From CAYMKE01 sp964390955 (GTDB lineage Bacteria > Bacteroidota > Bacteroidia > Bacteroidales > JBBRXJ01), in NCBI GenBank assembly GCA_964390955.1, contig CAYMKE010000026.1:1-19757 (forward strand): a stretch of DNA of 19,757 nucleotides, written 5' to 3'. A program made the position numbers and the translations under genes. Below the pieces are notes generated by a model. That model searched no databases. It was not told the origin of the DNA and worked only from the letters and a program-made list of their open reading frames with translations. Shown in pieces: positions 7,414-17,700 of the stretch; within the stretch, counting starts at the first letter, position 1, and each line of letters begins with the position of its first letter.

Positions 7414-10400
7414 ATGAACCATAGAAATCCGCACGTTATAAAAAACGTGATATACATCATTATTTTGTTATTTGTGGTAAGCAAAACACTGCAAGGGGCA
7501 GGGGATATAAACAATAGTAATTCCGGGAATTCTTCCGGAGAAAATGCGGAAGTTGCTAAAGCACATCAACTTTTAGAAAAAATAACCGAAGCAGACCGTT
7601 TTATTAATAAGTTAGAAGAAGCCTGCACAATAGATTTACCGGTCGGGTTAGTCGCCAGAGACAAAATGGATGCCCAAAAATATGCTATCATTATTTCAAC
7701 ATTAAAAGTTGTAGATGGAAAATCATACATTACCGCTTACATGCCATTTACTATCCCAGGAACCGGGAAAAAGATAGCATTCAAAGGTACAGATATTCCG
7801 TTTTCATTTAATGGCGGTGTACAACCTCCTGTCGTATTGGAGCTGGTATCAGATGTTACTGTGAATATATCAAACCAAATGAAACTAATATTAAACGGAA
7901 ATGGAAAAACTACGGTTTCATGGGATTGCTTCGGATTTAAGCAAATGAATATTGATGCAGACATATTGTTTGATTCCACACTGTTTATTCCGGAAAACCC
8001 CGATGGTACCCTTAAGAATGAGATGCTCAGGACACATTTTCAAACAAGTATAACCGACTGGAACAATTTGATGGTAGGGATTTCATTGGAGCCTTTTCAG
8101 TTAAAAGGGCTCAAAGGCGTAGGGTTTAATATTACTAATGCAGTATTTGATATGAGCGACTTTAAAAATCCGCCAAATCTCATGTTGCCTCCCGGTTATA
8201 CAGATAATGGCACCTTTTTAAACGACAGTTTTACAACCTGGCGGGGAGTCTATATACAGGAAGCTCAAGTCCGCATGCCGCCTGAATTCAAAAAAAAATC
8301 AAATGCAACCAGCCAGCCATCTGCTGCCTTTGATACCAACACCGCTACACATCAATCAGCCCCCTCGCAACGGGTTACCTTTTATACACAAAACCTTTTT
8401 GTGGATGACCTGGGATTTACTGCTGATATCGGTATCCAAAATCTCTTAACACTGCAGGAAGGAGATATGCGCGGATGGGGCTTTTCAATAACAGATTTGC
8501 ATTTGAATATCATGAAATCACAATTGACAGGAGGAGGGTTTAGCGGCCAGATTCATGTGCCACAATTTGAACAAAATTCCCTGTTCAATTATTCCGCTTC
8601 AATGGGAATGAACAGCAGTTATAACTTTACCGTGGGAATTACCGATTCCCTGAGCATGAACATGTGGGCTGCCAATTTGCGCATTGACCCCAATTCATAT
8701 ATTGATATTCAATTGATTGAGAATGAGTTCTACCCTTCATTAATGTTGAATGGCACCTTGTCTGTCAATGCACCGGTAGATAAAGATGACCCGTCTTCAA
8801 AAAAATTATCCGTTGCTTCTGTTCCTTTTCAGGGCATGAAAATTCAAACCATTGAACCATATTTTGAAGTAGATTATGTATCATTTGGAACAGAACAGAA
8901 TATATTTTCAGGGTTTCCCGTGTCTATTACAGATATTGCTTTTATAAGTGATAGTCCGAAAGTGGGGCTGCAAATTGGCTTGAATGTGAATTTTGTAAAA
9001 GGAAGCGATGGCGGGTTTGCAGGCAACGGCCGCTTTACAGTATGGGCAGAAAGATATCAGAAAAAGTGGTACTATGATGGTGTAGAAGTCAGTGGCATTG
9101 CTGTAAATATTGATAAAGGCGAGAATTTTAGAATTCACGGGGAAGTAATGTTTGTCCGGGGAGATGAAGTATATGGCAATGGATTCAGAGGAGACCTGCG
9201 AGCCAAATTCGCCAAGATAGGGCTGGATGCTGTTGCGTTATTCGGAAGCATTAATGGGTACAGGTATTGGTTTGCTGATGCTATGGCCACTATCCCCGGG
9301 GGAGTTGCTACGGGGCCCGTTTCATTTTACGGGTTTGGTGGTGGCGCTTACTATCATATGCGGCAGGGCAGTATACCTGCAACACCGCTTACCGGCATCG
9401 GCAAATCGCTTTCCGGAATCAATTATATTCCTGATAAAACAACAAACCTGGGACTAAAAGCATCTGTTAAATTCGGGCTGGCTGCCAAAAAAGAAGCGTT
9501 TAACGGGGATGTAGAATTTGGTATTGGCTTCACTCGTTCGGGAGGTATCGGGCAGTTATCACTTGTAGGAAACGGGTATTTTATGACCAAGTCATTTAAC
9601 CTGAGCCAGGATGCCATCATGGGCAATGCAGAAGGCATGGTGGGTAATAATGGAAATAATGAAGGGCAGCCAAACATACCGCTTGATGCTGAAAATGCAG
9701 AAATATATGCCAATGTAAGCATGCTCATGGACTTTACCAATGACGTGTTTCATGCAAACTTTAACGTATATGCCAACATAGCGGGCGGACTCATCAAAGG
9801 CGTGGGCCCGGGGGGAAAAGCCGGGTGGGGTGTCATTCATTTTGAACCCGGTGAATGGTATATCCACCTCGGAACACCAGAGGACCCCAATGGTATAGAT
9901 GTAGCCGGACTGGCACAGCTTACCAATTATTTTATGGCAGGGCATAACATTCCGGAATTGCCACCACCGCCTTCTCAGGTTTTGAGTGCTTTGAATATGA
10001 AGGCAGAAGACTTTACACAGGGGATACAAAACAGCGGCTTGCTCTCTTCGGGGAAAGGCATAGCATTGGGGGCCGAGTTTTCATTTGATACAGGTGAACG
10101 TACATTCCTTATTTTTTACGGACGCATTGGTGGAGGTTTAGGGTTTGATTTATTATTAAAAGACTACTCAGGGTATTCTTGTAAAGGCAGAAGTGGTATC
10201 GGAATTAATAACTGGTTTGCACAAGGACAGGCATATGCCTGGGTGGGGGCTACCGTAGGCATAAAAGTGTCTTTGCCTTTTTACAAAGGAAAATATGAAA
10301 TCCTGGACATGCAGGCAGGAGTCCTCCTGCAGGCTAAAGGGCCAAATCCGTTTTGGATGAGAGGTGATGTAGGCGGGCGATACAGTATATTGAACGGCCT

Positions 10401-11913
10401 TGTGAAAGGTCATTGCAAATTTACCTTTGAAGTAGGCGAAAAATGCCAGCTCCAGGGAACCGGAGACCCACTGAAAGACATTAAAGCGATTACCGACATT
10501 ACACCAGCTGATGGAATGGAAGAAGTGGATATTTATACGTCTCCACAGGTGGTGTTCAATATCCCTGTCAATGAATCGTTTGAAGTTGAAACACTAGATG
10601 GAAGCAAAAAAACGTTCAAAACATCATTGGAGCATTTTACTGTTACCAATTCAACAGGACTGAAAATTGACGGAATCGTTGAATGGAATGATGACAAAAC
10701 AACACTGGCATATAAACCTGATGAATGGCTTACATGGGATTCAGATATTACTGTTGATGTAAAAATTAAATTTTTGGAATATAAGAATGGCAAATGGGAA
10801 GATGTTAAAGTAAATGGTGAAGTTTCTGTTGAACAAAAACAAACAACTTTTAAAACAATTCCTATGCCCGATTATATACCTCAATACAATATTGTATACA
10901 CTTATCCTCAAAACAAGGCATTTAATTTTTATCAGGACATTGAACGGAATGGTGTTATTAAACTGTTCCGTGCACAGGATGAATTGTTTAACACGGGCAA
11001 TGACATTCAACAGATCGTCAGGTTGGTAAATCTTTCTAATGGCAATACCCATCGGACTTCATTGAGTTATGCGAATAAGCAAATATCTTTTGTTATGCCC
11101 AACCTGGATAATGGAAGCGTGTATCGGTTAGAACTGGTGAATGTCCCTTTGAATAGCAAACAGGCAATTGATTATAATGTAAAACAGGAATCTACTGTTT
11201 CTACATATTCTGATGAATCATCTGATGAAAGTACAGATATAGAGATAAATACACAGTATGCAGAAGGGGTTCGAAAGGAAGCCAAAGAAAGGGTTTTTTA
11301 TGAAATGGTGTTCCGCAACAGCCAATACAATACCTTGCAGGAGAAGATAAACCAATTAAGCATGTCTGATGGAGTCCGATGGGAAATATCCCCGAGGGTA
11401 CATAGCATTACAGTGAATATTAGGGGCGAACGGTTTGATAAATATGAACTGGCAGACAGCGGGGCTATCCGGTGTAGTGTTATAGCTGATCAAACACCCT
11501 GGTACCTCAATGAATTTAAACCATACCTTGAAAGTTTGCCGGATGATATCATTAACAGTATAGAACCATACCAGGTACCGGATGAATGTGCATACCTGTT
11601 TGAGATGGGAGGGGAGCGCAACCTCACTGATAATGAAATTGAGCTGGGCATGGCATTAGACGATCAAACACTTTCAGGCATGAAAAATTATATAGCACGT
11701 TATTCTGAACAATACTTTGACGAACTTAGGGTTATCGCATCAAACCTTGCAACCACTGCTTTTTATACTGATGAAGAAAAAAAAGTAGTCAGGGATTTAT
11801 TGACCAAACCCTTTAAACCAATTACAAACGGAACGTATCCTGTGAAATTAAAATATTATATCCCGGGCAATGATACCCCGGTATCTGAATTTATTTACCA
11901 GATAAAATTGTAA
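7414..11913 (+). CDS. Large secreted protein with C-terminal bacterial Ig-like domain
   Basis: This 1499-aa protein has an N-terminal signal peptide (hydrophobic run VIYIIILLFVVS, about residues 13-24, then QGAGD). Residues of about 50-1020 are a long glycine- and aromatic-rich, beta-strand-dominated region without cysteine clusters or catalytic motifs that I recognise; it includes a low-complexity Ser/Thr/Gln linker near 290-315. At about 1025-1150 a segment beginning ITPADGMEEVDIYTSPQVVF and ending in a strand TTLAYKPDEWL resembles SbsA-type bacterial Ig-like (Big_5) domains. A second Ig/FN3-like unit follows (TYPQNKAFNFYQDI to VYRLELVNVP), then an acidic mixed C-terminal region. No T9SS sorting domain, LPXTG or lipobox is present. 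It lies between the barrel gene and the FN3 gene, all on one strand, so surface or periplasmic assembly with them is inferred. Confidence 0.8.
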   Translation: MNHRNPHVIKNVIYIIILLFVVSKTLQGAGDINNSNSGNSSGENAEVAKAHQLLEKITEADRFINKLEEACTIDLPVGLVARDKMDAQKYAIIISTLKVVDGKSYITAYMPFTIPGTGKKIAFKGTDIPFSFNGGVQPPVVLELVSDVTVNISNQMKLILNGNGKTTVSWDCFGFKQMNIDADILFDSTLFIPENPDGTLKNEMLRTHFQTSITDWNNLMVGISLEPFQLKGLKGVGFNITNAVFDMSDFKNPPNLMLPPGYTDNGTFLNDSFTTWRGVYIQEAQVRMPPEFKKKSNATSQPSAAFDTNTATHQSAPSQRVTFYTQNLFVDDLGFTADIGIQNLLTLQEGDMRGWGFSITDLHLNIMKSQLTGGGFSGQIHVPQFEQNSLFNYSASMGMNSSYNFTVGITDSLSMNMWAANLRIDPNSYIDIQLIENEFYPSLMLNGTLSVNAPVDKDDPSSKKLSVASVPFQGMKIQTIEPYFEVDYVSFGTEQNIFSGFPVSITDIAFISDSPKVGLQIGLNVNFVKGSDGGFAGNGRFTVWAERYQKKWYYDGVEVSGIAVNIDKGENFRIHGEVMFVRGDEVYGNGFRGDLRAKFAKIGLDAVALFGSINGYRYWFADAMATIPGGVATGPVSFYGFGGGAYYHMRQGSIPATPLTGIGKSLSGINYIPDKTTNLGLKASVKFGLAAKKEAFNGDVEFGIGFTRSGGIGQLSLVGNGYFMTKSFNLSQDAIMGNAEGMVGNNGNNEGQPNIPLDAENAEIYANVSMLMDFTNDVFHANFNVYANIAGGLIKGVGPGGKAGWGVIHFEPGEWYIHLGTPEDPNGIDVAGLAQLTNYFMAGHNIPELPPPPSQVLSALNMKAEDFTQGIQNSGLLSSGKGIALGAEFSFDTGERTFLIFYGRIGGGLGFDLLLKDYSGYSCKGRSGIGINNWFAQGQAYAWVGATVGIKVSLPFYKGKYEILDMQAGVLLQAKGPNPFWMRGDVGGRYSILNGLVKGHCKFTFEVGEKCQLQGTGDPLKDIKAITDITPADGMEEVDIYTSPQVVFNIPVNESFEVETLDGSKKTFKTSLEHFTVTNSTGLKIDGIVEWNDDKTTLAYKPDEWLTWDSDITVDVKIKFLEYKNGKWEDVKVNGEVSVEQKQTTFKTIPMPDYIPQYNIVYTYPQNKAFNFYQDIERNGVIKLFRAQDELFNTGNDIQQIVRLVNLSNGNTHRTSLSYANKQISFVMPNLDNGSVYRLELVNVPLNSKQAIDYNVKQESTVSTYSDESSDESTDIEINTQYAEGVRKEAKERVFYEMVFRNSQYNTLQEKINQLSMSDGVRWEISPRVHSITVNIRGERFDKYELADSGAIRCSVIADQTPWYLNEFKPYLESLPDDIINSIEPYQVPDECAYLFEMGGERNLTDNEIELGMALDDQTLSGMKNYIARYSEQYFDELRVIASNLATTAFYTDEEKKVVRDLLTKPFKPITNGTYPVKLKYYIPGNDTPVSEFIYQIKL

Positions 11914-12056
11914 AAAGAGCATGATGAAGATTTTTGATTTACAACGTAATAACATAACATATACAGGTGAAAGGCAAATGTGTCATCTTCATTTCCCTTT
12001 CTCCATTCATCATTCATCATTCATTATTTATAATTAATAATTAATAATTTAAAAAA
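11914..12056. other. AT-rich intergenic gap with simple repeats
   Basis: The 143-bp gap has no TAnnTTTG element and no convincing terminator. It ends in simple direct repeats: CATTCAT units at about 12004-12026, then a TAATTAATAATTAATAATT run and an A-stretch that directly precedes the ATG at 12057. The A-rich lead-in is a normal initiation context in this phylum. Lack of a promoter suggests readthrough from the 1499-aa gene. Confidence 0.4.
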
Positions 12057-14693
12057 ATGAATCGGCCTATTACATACCATACACAAAAATATTTTTCGTT
12101 GCCTTTGACAACCCCGGAACCACAAATAAACGTTTTCCGCAGCGTCCCATTCGAAAACGTTGTCCGTAGCGTCCCATTCAAAAACGTTGTCCGTAGCGTC
12201 CACGCTACGGACTCTCCAAATACTTTGTTCATGAAGCCCCCGGCACCCACGAAACCCCCAATAGCCGTTGTCCGCAGCGTCCACGCTACGGACTGCCAAA
12301 ATACCTTGTTCATGCAGCCCCCGGTAACTCCAAAACCCTCAATAGCTGTTGTCCGTAGCGTCCACGCTACGGACTCTCCAAATACTTTGTTCATGAAGCC
12401 CCCGGCACCCACGAAACCCCCAATAGCCGTTGTCCGTAGCGTCCCCGCTACGGACTGCCAATTAACCATATCCCCCGTCCGTAGAGTCCCTGCTACGGAC
12501 CATCCAAACTCACCAAACACCCAAAACTCATCCACGCTACAGACTTCCCAATCAAAATCATTAAATGTTATCCGCAGCCTCTACGCTACAGGTTTAACAA
12601 AACTTTACGCTATTTTCGTCATAGCCCTCTTGTCTTTTGTCTGTCTTCCGTTTCAAACAAATGCACAGGAAAAAAGCCGGAAGGAACAGCAGTTGTTTTT
12701 AATTGCCAGGCCATTGCCCGATTCCATTTTATTGCGTTGGGCACCTGCTAATTATTTTGCATGGAAAAACGGAAATGCGCACGGCTATATATTAAAACGG
12801 TATACCATCATACGCGACAGCAGCCTGTTATCCAATCCACCGCTTGTTGTGCTTGACAGCAATATCAAACCCATGCCGCTCAATGACTGGGAGCCGCTTG
12901 TAAAGCAAAACAAACATGCAGCCCTGGCTGCCCAGGCTTTATATGGCGAATCATTTGAAGTGGGATTGGATGAACAGGTGAATCCCATGAGGCAGGCATA
13001 TTTGAAATCAGAAGAACAAAAACAACGCTTTTCATTTGCATTGTATGCAGCGGATGTATCCTCAATTACAGCCCGTGCTATGGGGTTGATGTACATTGAT
13101 ACCACGGCCCGTGCCAATGAAAAATACCTGTATCGTATTATCATGCAGTGGCCGGATACATTAAACAAAGCCGATACTGCTTCTGTGTTTACAGGCATTA
13201 GTGAATACGAACCGCTTCCCGGGCCGGTGGGATTTTATGTGGAATATGCTGACAAGACAGCGCTCCTGCGCTGGAATAAATATGTGCATAATGATATTTA
13301 CATTTCCTGGGAAATAGAACGATCGGATGATGGAAACAATTACCATCCACTTGAGAAAGGCAATATGTTGCCCATAGAGAAAAATGAATCTGCACAGAAT
13401 GAATATGCTTATGCGATTGACTCTTTGCCGGATAATAAAACAACATATTATTACAGGATACGGGGCATCAACTCATTCGGGGAAAAAGGCCCGTGGTCGG
13501 AACCTGTTCACGGACAAGGTGTGGAACGTATTAAAGGTGTTCCGCACATCACCCGGTATACCGCAACAGATAAGGGGGTGATATTATTTTGGGAGTTTCC
13601 TGAACAATATGAATCCATGATCGAAGGATTTAAGGTCATGCGCTCTGTGCATGACCAGAAAGGGTATGAAGTGCTCGCCGGTGGACTTTCCCCGGATACC
13701 CGCAGTTATACAGATAAAGAACCTTTGTATACCGGGTATTACAAAGTCATGGCATTCCGTGATACAGTGGCTTCCAAAACCTCGTATCCCTTTTTGGTAC
13801 AACTGACAGACAGTATCCCTCCGCATAAGCCAAATGATCCGGCCGGCAGGGTAGACACTCAATACGTGGCACACCTGGAATGGGAACCCAATACGGATAA
13901 TGACCTCCTGGGATACATCGTCTTCCGCTCGCAATCCGGGAATGATGAATATACGCGATTGACGGACAAATATATACCAAATCCTTATTTTAAAGATACA
14001 CTAAATAAAAGGAATTTGAATAGCCGTGTATATTATATGATTGCAGCGTTGGATGAACGGTATAACCAGTCTGAGTTTTCAGGCCCTGTGGCCATTCAAA
14101 AACCGGATATGATCCCGCCGGCCAATCCGGTATTTAAAGCTGCAAAACCTACCAAGTCCGGTATTGAATTGTCCTGGATACAAAGCAGCAGCAGTGATTG
14201 CAGGAGCTATACACTGCACAGGAAACAAGTCAATGATACAGCCTGGAAACAGGTTACAGAACAACAACACGACACCAAAGCACAGCAATTGGTGTATACA
14301 GACCGGGATGCACAACCCGGGGCCACGGTGCATTATAAGCTCACAGCCTTTGATGAAGCAGGCAATGCTTCCGGGCCTGTCTATTCTATAAAAATACAGC
14401 CATTGAAAACAACACATGCCCGGGGCATTAGACGGGTATCCAGGACTCTGGATATGAAGCACGGACTGGTACGGATCAAATGGAAGCAGCCGGACGGGCC
14501 TGTGCAAGGGTATAAAGTTTATAAAAAAGATAATGAATACCCATACCGGTTGTATAAATCGGTGGAGGGTACGGAAAATGTATTTAATGACCGGGGATTG
14601 AAGGCCGGCAATACTTATATTTACAGAATACAGGTGGAGTATGAAGATGGTAGTACTTCCGGCTTTTCGAAAGAAATTGTAATTAAAATGTGA
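12057..14693 (+). CDS. Secreted multi-domain fibronectin type III protein with palindrome-encoded N-terminal leader
   Basis: 878 aa as read. Residues 1-26 lead into a palindrome-encoded repeat region to about residue 179 (VVRSVHATD units on a 27-residue period). Next comes a signal peptide (LTKLYAIFVIALLSFVCLPF, 180-199) with likely cleavage after QTNA (A203). The remainder is about six FN3-type beta-sandwich modules, at roughly 205-387, 388-490, 492-584, 585-682, 683-785 and 786-878, with typical endings such as YYYRIRGINSFGEKGPWSEP and TYIYRIQVEYEDGS. There is no T9SS sorting domain. ATG 12057 follows an A-rich stretch. In-frame ATGs also occur inside the array (12231, 12312, 12393), but none lies between the array and the signal peptide, so part of the array should be translated. 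The gene is followed 7 nt later by the adhesin ORF. FN3 modules suggest binding to surface partners; the exact role is unknown. Confidence 0.82.
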   Translation: MNRPITYHTQKYFSLPLTTPEPQINVFRSVPFENVVRSVPFKNVVRSVHATDSPNTLFMKPPAPTKPPIAVVRSVHATDCQNTLFMQPPVTPKPSIAVVRSVHATDSPNTLFMKPPAPTKPPIAVVRSVPATDCQLTISPVRRVPATDHPNSPNTQNSSTLQTSQSKSLNVIRSLYATGLTKLYAIFVIALLSFVCLPFQTNAQEKSRKEQQLFLIARPLPDSILLRWAPANYFAWKNGNAHGYILKRYTIIRDSSLLSNPPLVVLDSNIKPMPLNDWEPLVKQNKHAALAAQALYGESFEVGLDEQVNPMRQAYLKSEEQKQRFSFALYAADVSSITARAMGLMYIDTTARANEKYLYRIIMQWPDTLNKADTASVFTGISEYEPLPGPVGFYVEYADKTALLRWNKYVHNDIYISWEIERSDDGNNYHPLEKGNMLPIEKNESAQNEYAYAIDSLPDNKTTYYYRIRGINSFGEKGPWSEPVHGQGVERIKGVPHITRYTATDKGVILFWEFPEQYESMIEGFKVMRSVHDQKGYEVLAGGLSPDTRSYTDKEPLYTGYYKVMAFRDTVASKTSYPFLVQLTDSIPPHKPNDPAGRVDTQYVAHLEWEPNTDNDLLGYIVFRSQSGNDEYTRLTDKYIPNPYFKDTLNKRNLNSRVYYMIAALDERYNQSEFSGPVAIQKPDMIPPANPVFKAAKPTKSGIELSWIQSSSSDCRSYTLHRKQVNDTAWKQVTEQQHDTKAQQLVYTDRDAQPGATVHYKLTAFDEAGNASGPVYSIKIQPLKTTHARGIRRVSRTLDMKHGLVRIKWKQPDGPVQGYKVYKKDNEYPYRLYKSVEGTENVFNDRGLKAGNTYIYRIQVEYEDGSTSGFSKEIVIKM
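12108..12593 (+). repeat. Palindrome array A (24-nt palindromes, 27/81-nt spacing)
   Basis: The unit is a 24-nt palindrome with arms GTCCGTAGCGT and ACGCTACGGAC around CC, plus a 57-nt linker carrying an in-frame ATG. Left-half-only copies start at 12135 and 12162. Full copies start at 12189 (perfect), 12270 (one mismatch), 12351 (perfect), 12432 (one mismatch next to the loop) and 12477 (outer 8 bp intact). A degenerate copy starts at 12570, and a right-arm remnant lies at about 12534-12544. Successive starts differ by 27, 27, 81, 81, 81, 45 and 93 nt. The linkers at 12213-12269 and 12375-12431 are identical, while the one between them differs. It lies wholly within the N-terminal part of the FN3 ORF, upstream of its signal peptide. 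No T-tract follows the hairpins. Confidence 0.9.
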
Positions 14694-14700
14694 AGCTGTT

Positions 14701-17700
14701 ATGAAAAGAAGAATACTGAAAACAAAAGACAGAATTCAGAATACAGAATTCATACGGTGTAAGAGCAAACAAATATTGTCCTTAACCGCTCTGTACCCCA
14801 ATATAAACGATGTCCACAGTGCAAAAATAATAGATGTTGTCCGTAGCGTCCCATTCAAAACCGTTGTCCGTAGCGTCCACGCTACGGACTGCCAAAATAC
14901 ATTGTTCATGCAGCCCCCGGCAACCCCCAAACCACAAATAAACGCTGTCCGGAGCGTCCACGCAACGGACACTCCAAATACCTTGCTCATGCAGCCCCAT
15001 ATAACCTCCAAACCACAAATAAACGTTGTCCGTAGCGTCCACGCTACGGACCCACAATTAAACATTATCCATAGCCTCTCCACTACAGCCCAAAAAACTC
15101 CTCCCAAACAGCAAAACTATTTGAGGCTTCTCTCTCAACAGCCTGTATTTAAAAATGTACTGCCATCCATCGCATCCATACTGCGGACAGTATCAGCCTG
15201 TATTTTGTTTTTTATAGTTTTTAATACAGTTATTGCTGATGATGGTTATTTTATAAAAATTGATGTAGCCAGTTCGGTGGATGCAGTGAACAAAGGTTTA
15301 CCATTGATATGCTATGATCGTAGGGATGGAGATGACGCTTATCCATTTTTTTATACAGACGGTAATGTCAGTTGCGGAATTTCTAAATCTTCTGAGTGTT
15401 CAATAAGTCAACATAATATGGAGTGGGAGGATTTATTTGATAATAATATACACATGGAAGATAGCAATGGTAGTAAGAAAGTAAATAGCAGAATTTCTGT
15501 TATATCTCATTATTTTGATGATACTGAAATTGAATTATGTTTTGGAGAAACCGCTAGCGATTATACAGAATTTAGTATTTCAGATGACATCAAGTTTCAA
15601 TTATATGATGAAGGAGAAGGGTGGCAACGTCAGTGCCCGGAATCGAATAAAGATTATGAAGTCATCTGGTTTGAATTCAAATCATACCATATCACAGATT
15701 TCTTGAATATTTTCGATAGTGAATGCCTGACTTCAGCAAGCAATACCACTACATTTTCATTTAATGATTTTAACGAAGTGGTGACATGGGTAGAAGACAT
15801 TTATATCCAGGTGCTTGATGCACAGAATAATCTGGTGAATGAAATCAATGTGGGCACATCCAATGCTTCTGTAGAAATATCATATAATGATTTAACAAAT
15901 GGAAACCCAGAGTACTATTATGGCAAATCCTTGTATTTCCGTACAAAATTCACATTGCAAAACTATTCACCATACCCTTCATGCACCCGGAATTATATTA
16001 CTGACAAAGAAGAGCACCGCACTTATTATAAAGCCCTGCCGGATTTTAGTGTTGAAGGAGATTCAGAGCACCTGTTTCAGGCCTGTTATCCCAAGGTACG
16101 GGTAAAAGTCGATGTCTCCGATGATATCAAAAATAAACTTGATGATTATCAATTCAATGTTAAGCCATGTGATGCCCCGGAAGAAAAAGCCAATATTGCT
16201 AAGATGGAACTGGTGACAGTAAATGGGGGGGATTATTTGCAGTATAAAGATACAGTTGATGAAAAATCTTTATTATTCCATAATAAAGCCTTGCATCCCT
16301 GTGGTTACCTGCATATTATTCAATTGACCAATAGTACAGCAGATTCATCTAAATATTGTGCTGCAGAAGCCCCGTTTTGTGTAGAAACTAATGATATCCC
16401 CAATCCACTTACCATCCAAAGCATTAACCCTACCGAATACACCTATTTATCCAATACCTATCATTACACCAAATATGACGACCCGAATTCATGCGATGTA
16501 TCGCTTACCCTTGAGGACAACGGAGCACAGTCGCGCCTCGGTCATTTTGAATATAAACCATCCTCCGGTGGAAGCTGGAGCAATGTGCCTGATTATACAG
16601 AGCATTCAGCTACTGATTATTCCCTGACAGGGTTTCCGCAAAACAATAATTACTATGTACAGGCAGTGGATAACGACGGATGCACAAGCAGTATAGAGTC
16701 AACCGATTCATTGCTGGCACCCATGAACCTCACAATCACTGAATTCAGCAAAACACCCCCTGTCTGCCACCCTGCTAATACAGACCATGAATTAGATTCA
16801 CTTGCCTCCATTGAAATTGAATGGTCGGGCGGTATCGGGCCGTACACCCTGGAGATACAATACATTGATGAAAATTTGGATTGGCATGTCCTGTATACCC
16901 AGGACACTATTAAATCGAATGACGATAATGTTTCTATTCCATTGTTATCTCCACGGGATTATTATGTAATCGTGATCAAAGATGAATACAATTCCCAGGC
17001 TTCGGAAACATTTGAACTTTCGTATCCCGGAGAGATCAGGTTATCCGGTACAGCACACGATTTTCTGTGCCCCGGGGACTTCAATACCGGGAGTATTACA
17101 TATAAGCTACAGGGATTGGGAACAGATGATACAGCTGTGTTTTATCTTAAAGAAAACCTACGGAATTTAACTTCCTTGAATGATTCCATGTGGACTACCG
17201 GCAGGGGGTTGTCAGAAGGCTCTTACAACATCCGTGTTAAAAACCAACAGGGCTGCTACGATACTGTGAACGGGCTGGTGATTGATGAGCCGGAACCCTA
17301 TTCCATTCATACCAAAACTCATCGGATTAAGGAATATGGCGATACAACCGGCGTTATTGAGTATGATATTTTTGGAGCAAATGGCGGATACCGGCATTAT
17401 TTACTTTATAATAATGATACAATCGTTAAAGAATATTCTCAAAATGATAATTATGGCTGGATAACTTCATTATGGCCAGGTGATTATACTTTGTTTTTCA
17501 AAGATCAAAATAATTGCTGGTCTGATGATACAATGTTTAAGATCATACAACCCCAAGCGCCTTTGACATTTGCCGTAGATTCAGTAATCAACATAGATTG
17601 CTATGGTAATCAAAACGGGAAAGTTATTTGTCAAGCAGAAGGTGGGTGGCCACCATACAATTATCTTATAAATGAGACATATTTTACTCAGGATACTATT

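Noticed and set aside
9423..10029. Minus-strand ORFs within the 1499-aa gene, and similar ones inside the other large genes
   Set aside because: They overlap well-supported coding sequence on the plus strand, lack recognisable domains and have no promoter; they are reading-frame shadows.
11920..11995. Terminator between the 1499-aa and FN3 genes (ATGAAGAT ... ATCTTCAT)
   Set aside because: The 8-nt arms are separated by more than 50 nt and there is no T-tract, so a functional hairpin is unlikely.
12189..12212. Palindromes as intrinsic transcription terminators
   Set aside because: The stems are GC-rich enough but are not followed by T-tracts on either strand, and they lie inside ORFs ahead of long genes that must be transcribed.
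12024..12535. Minus-strand ORFs with SVAWTLRT repeats over array A, and similar ones at 14736-15107 over array B
   Set aside because: The palindromes read open on both strands, so these frames mirror the plus-strand repeats. They have no domain, signal peptide or sensible start, while the plus frame continues into a signal peptide and known domains.
12135..12593. CRISPR array: 24-nt palindromic repeats with 57-nt 'spacers'
   Set aside because: The 'spacers' are themselves repeats (two are identical and the rest are clearly related within and between arrays), spacing is also 27 nt in places, and no cas gene is in the window.
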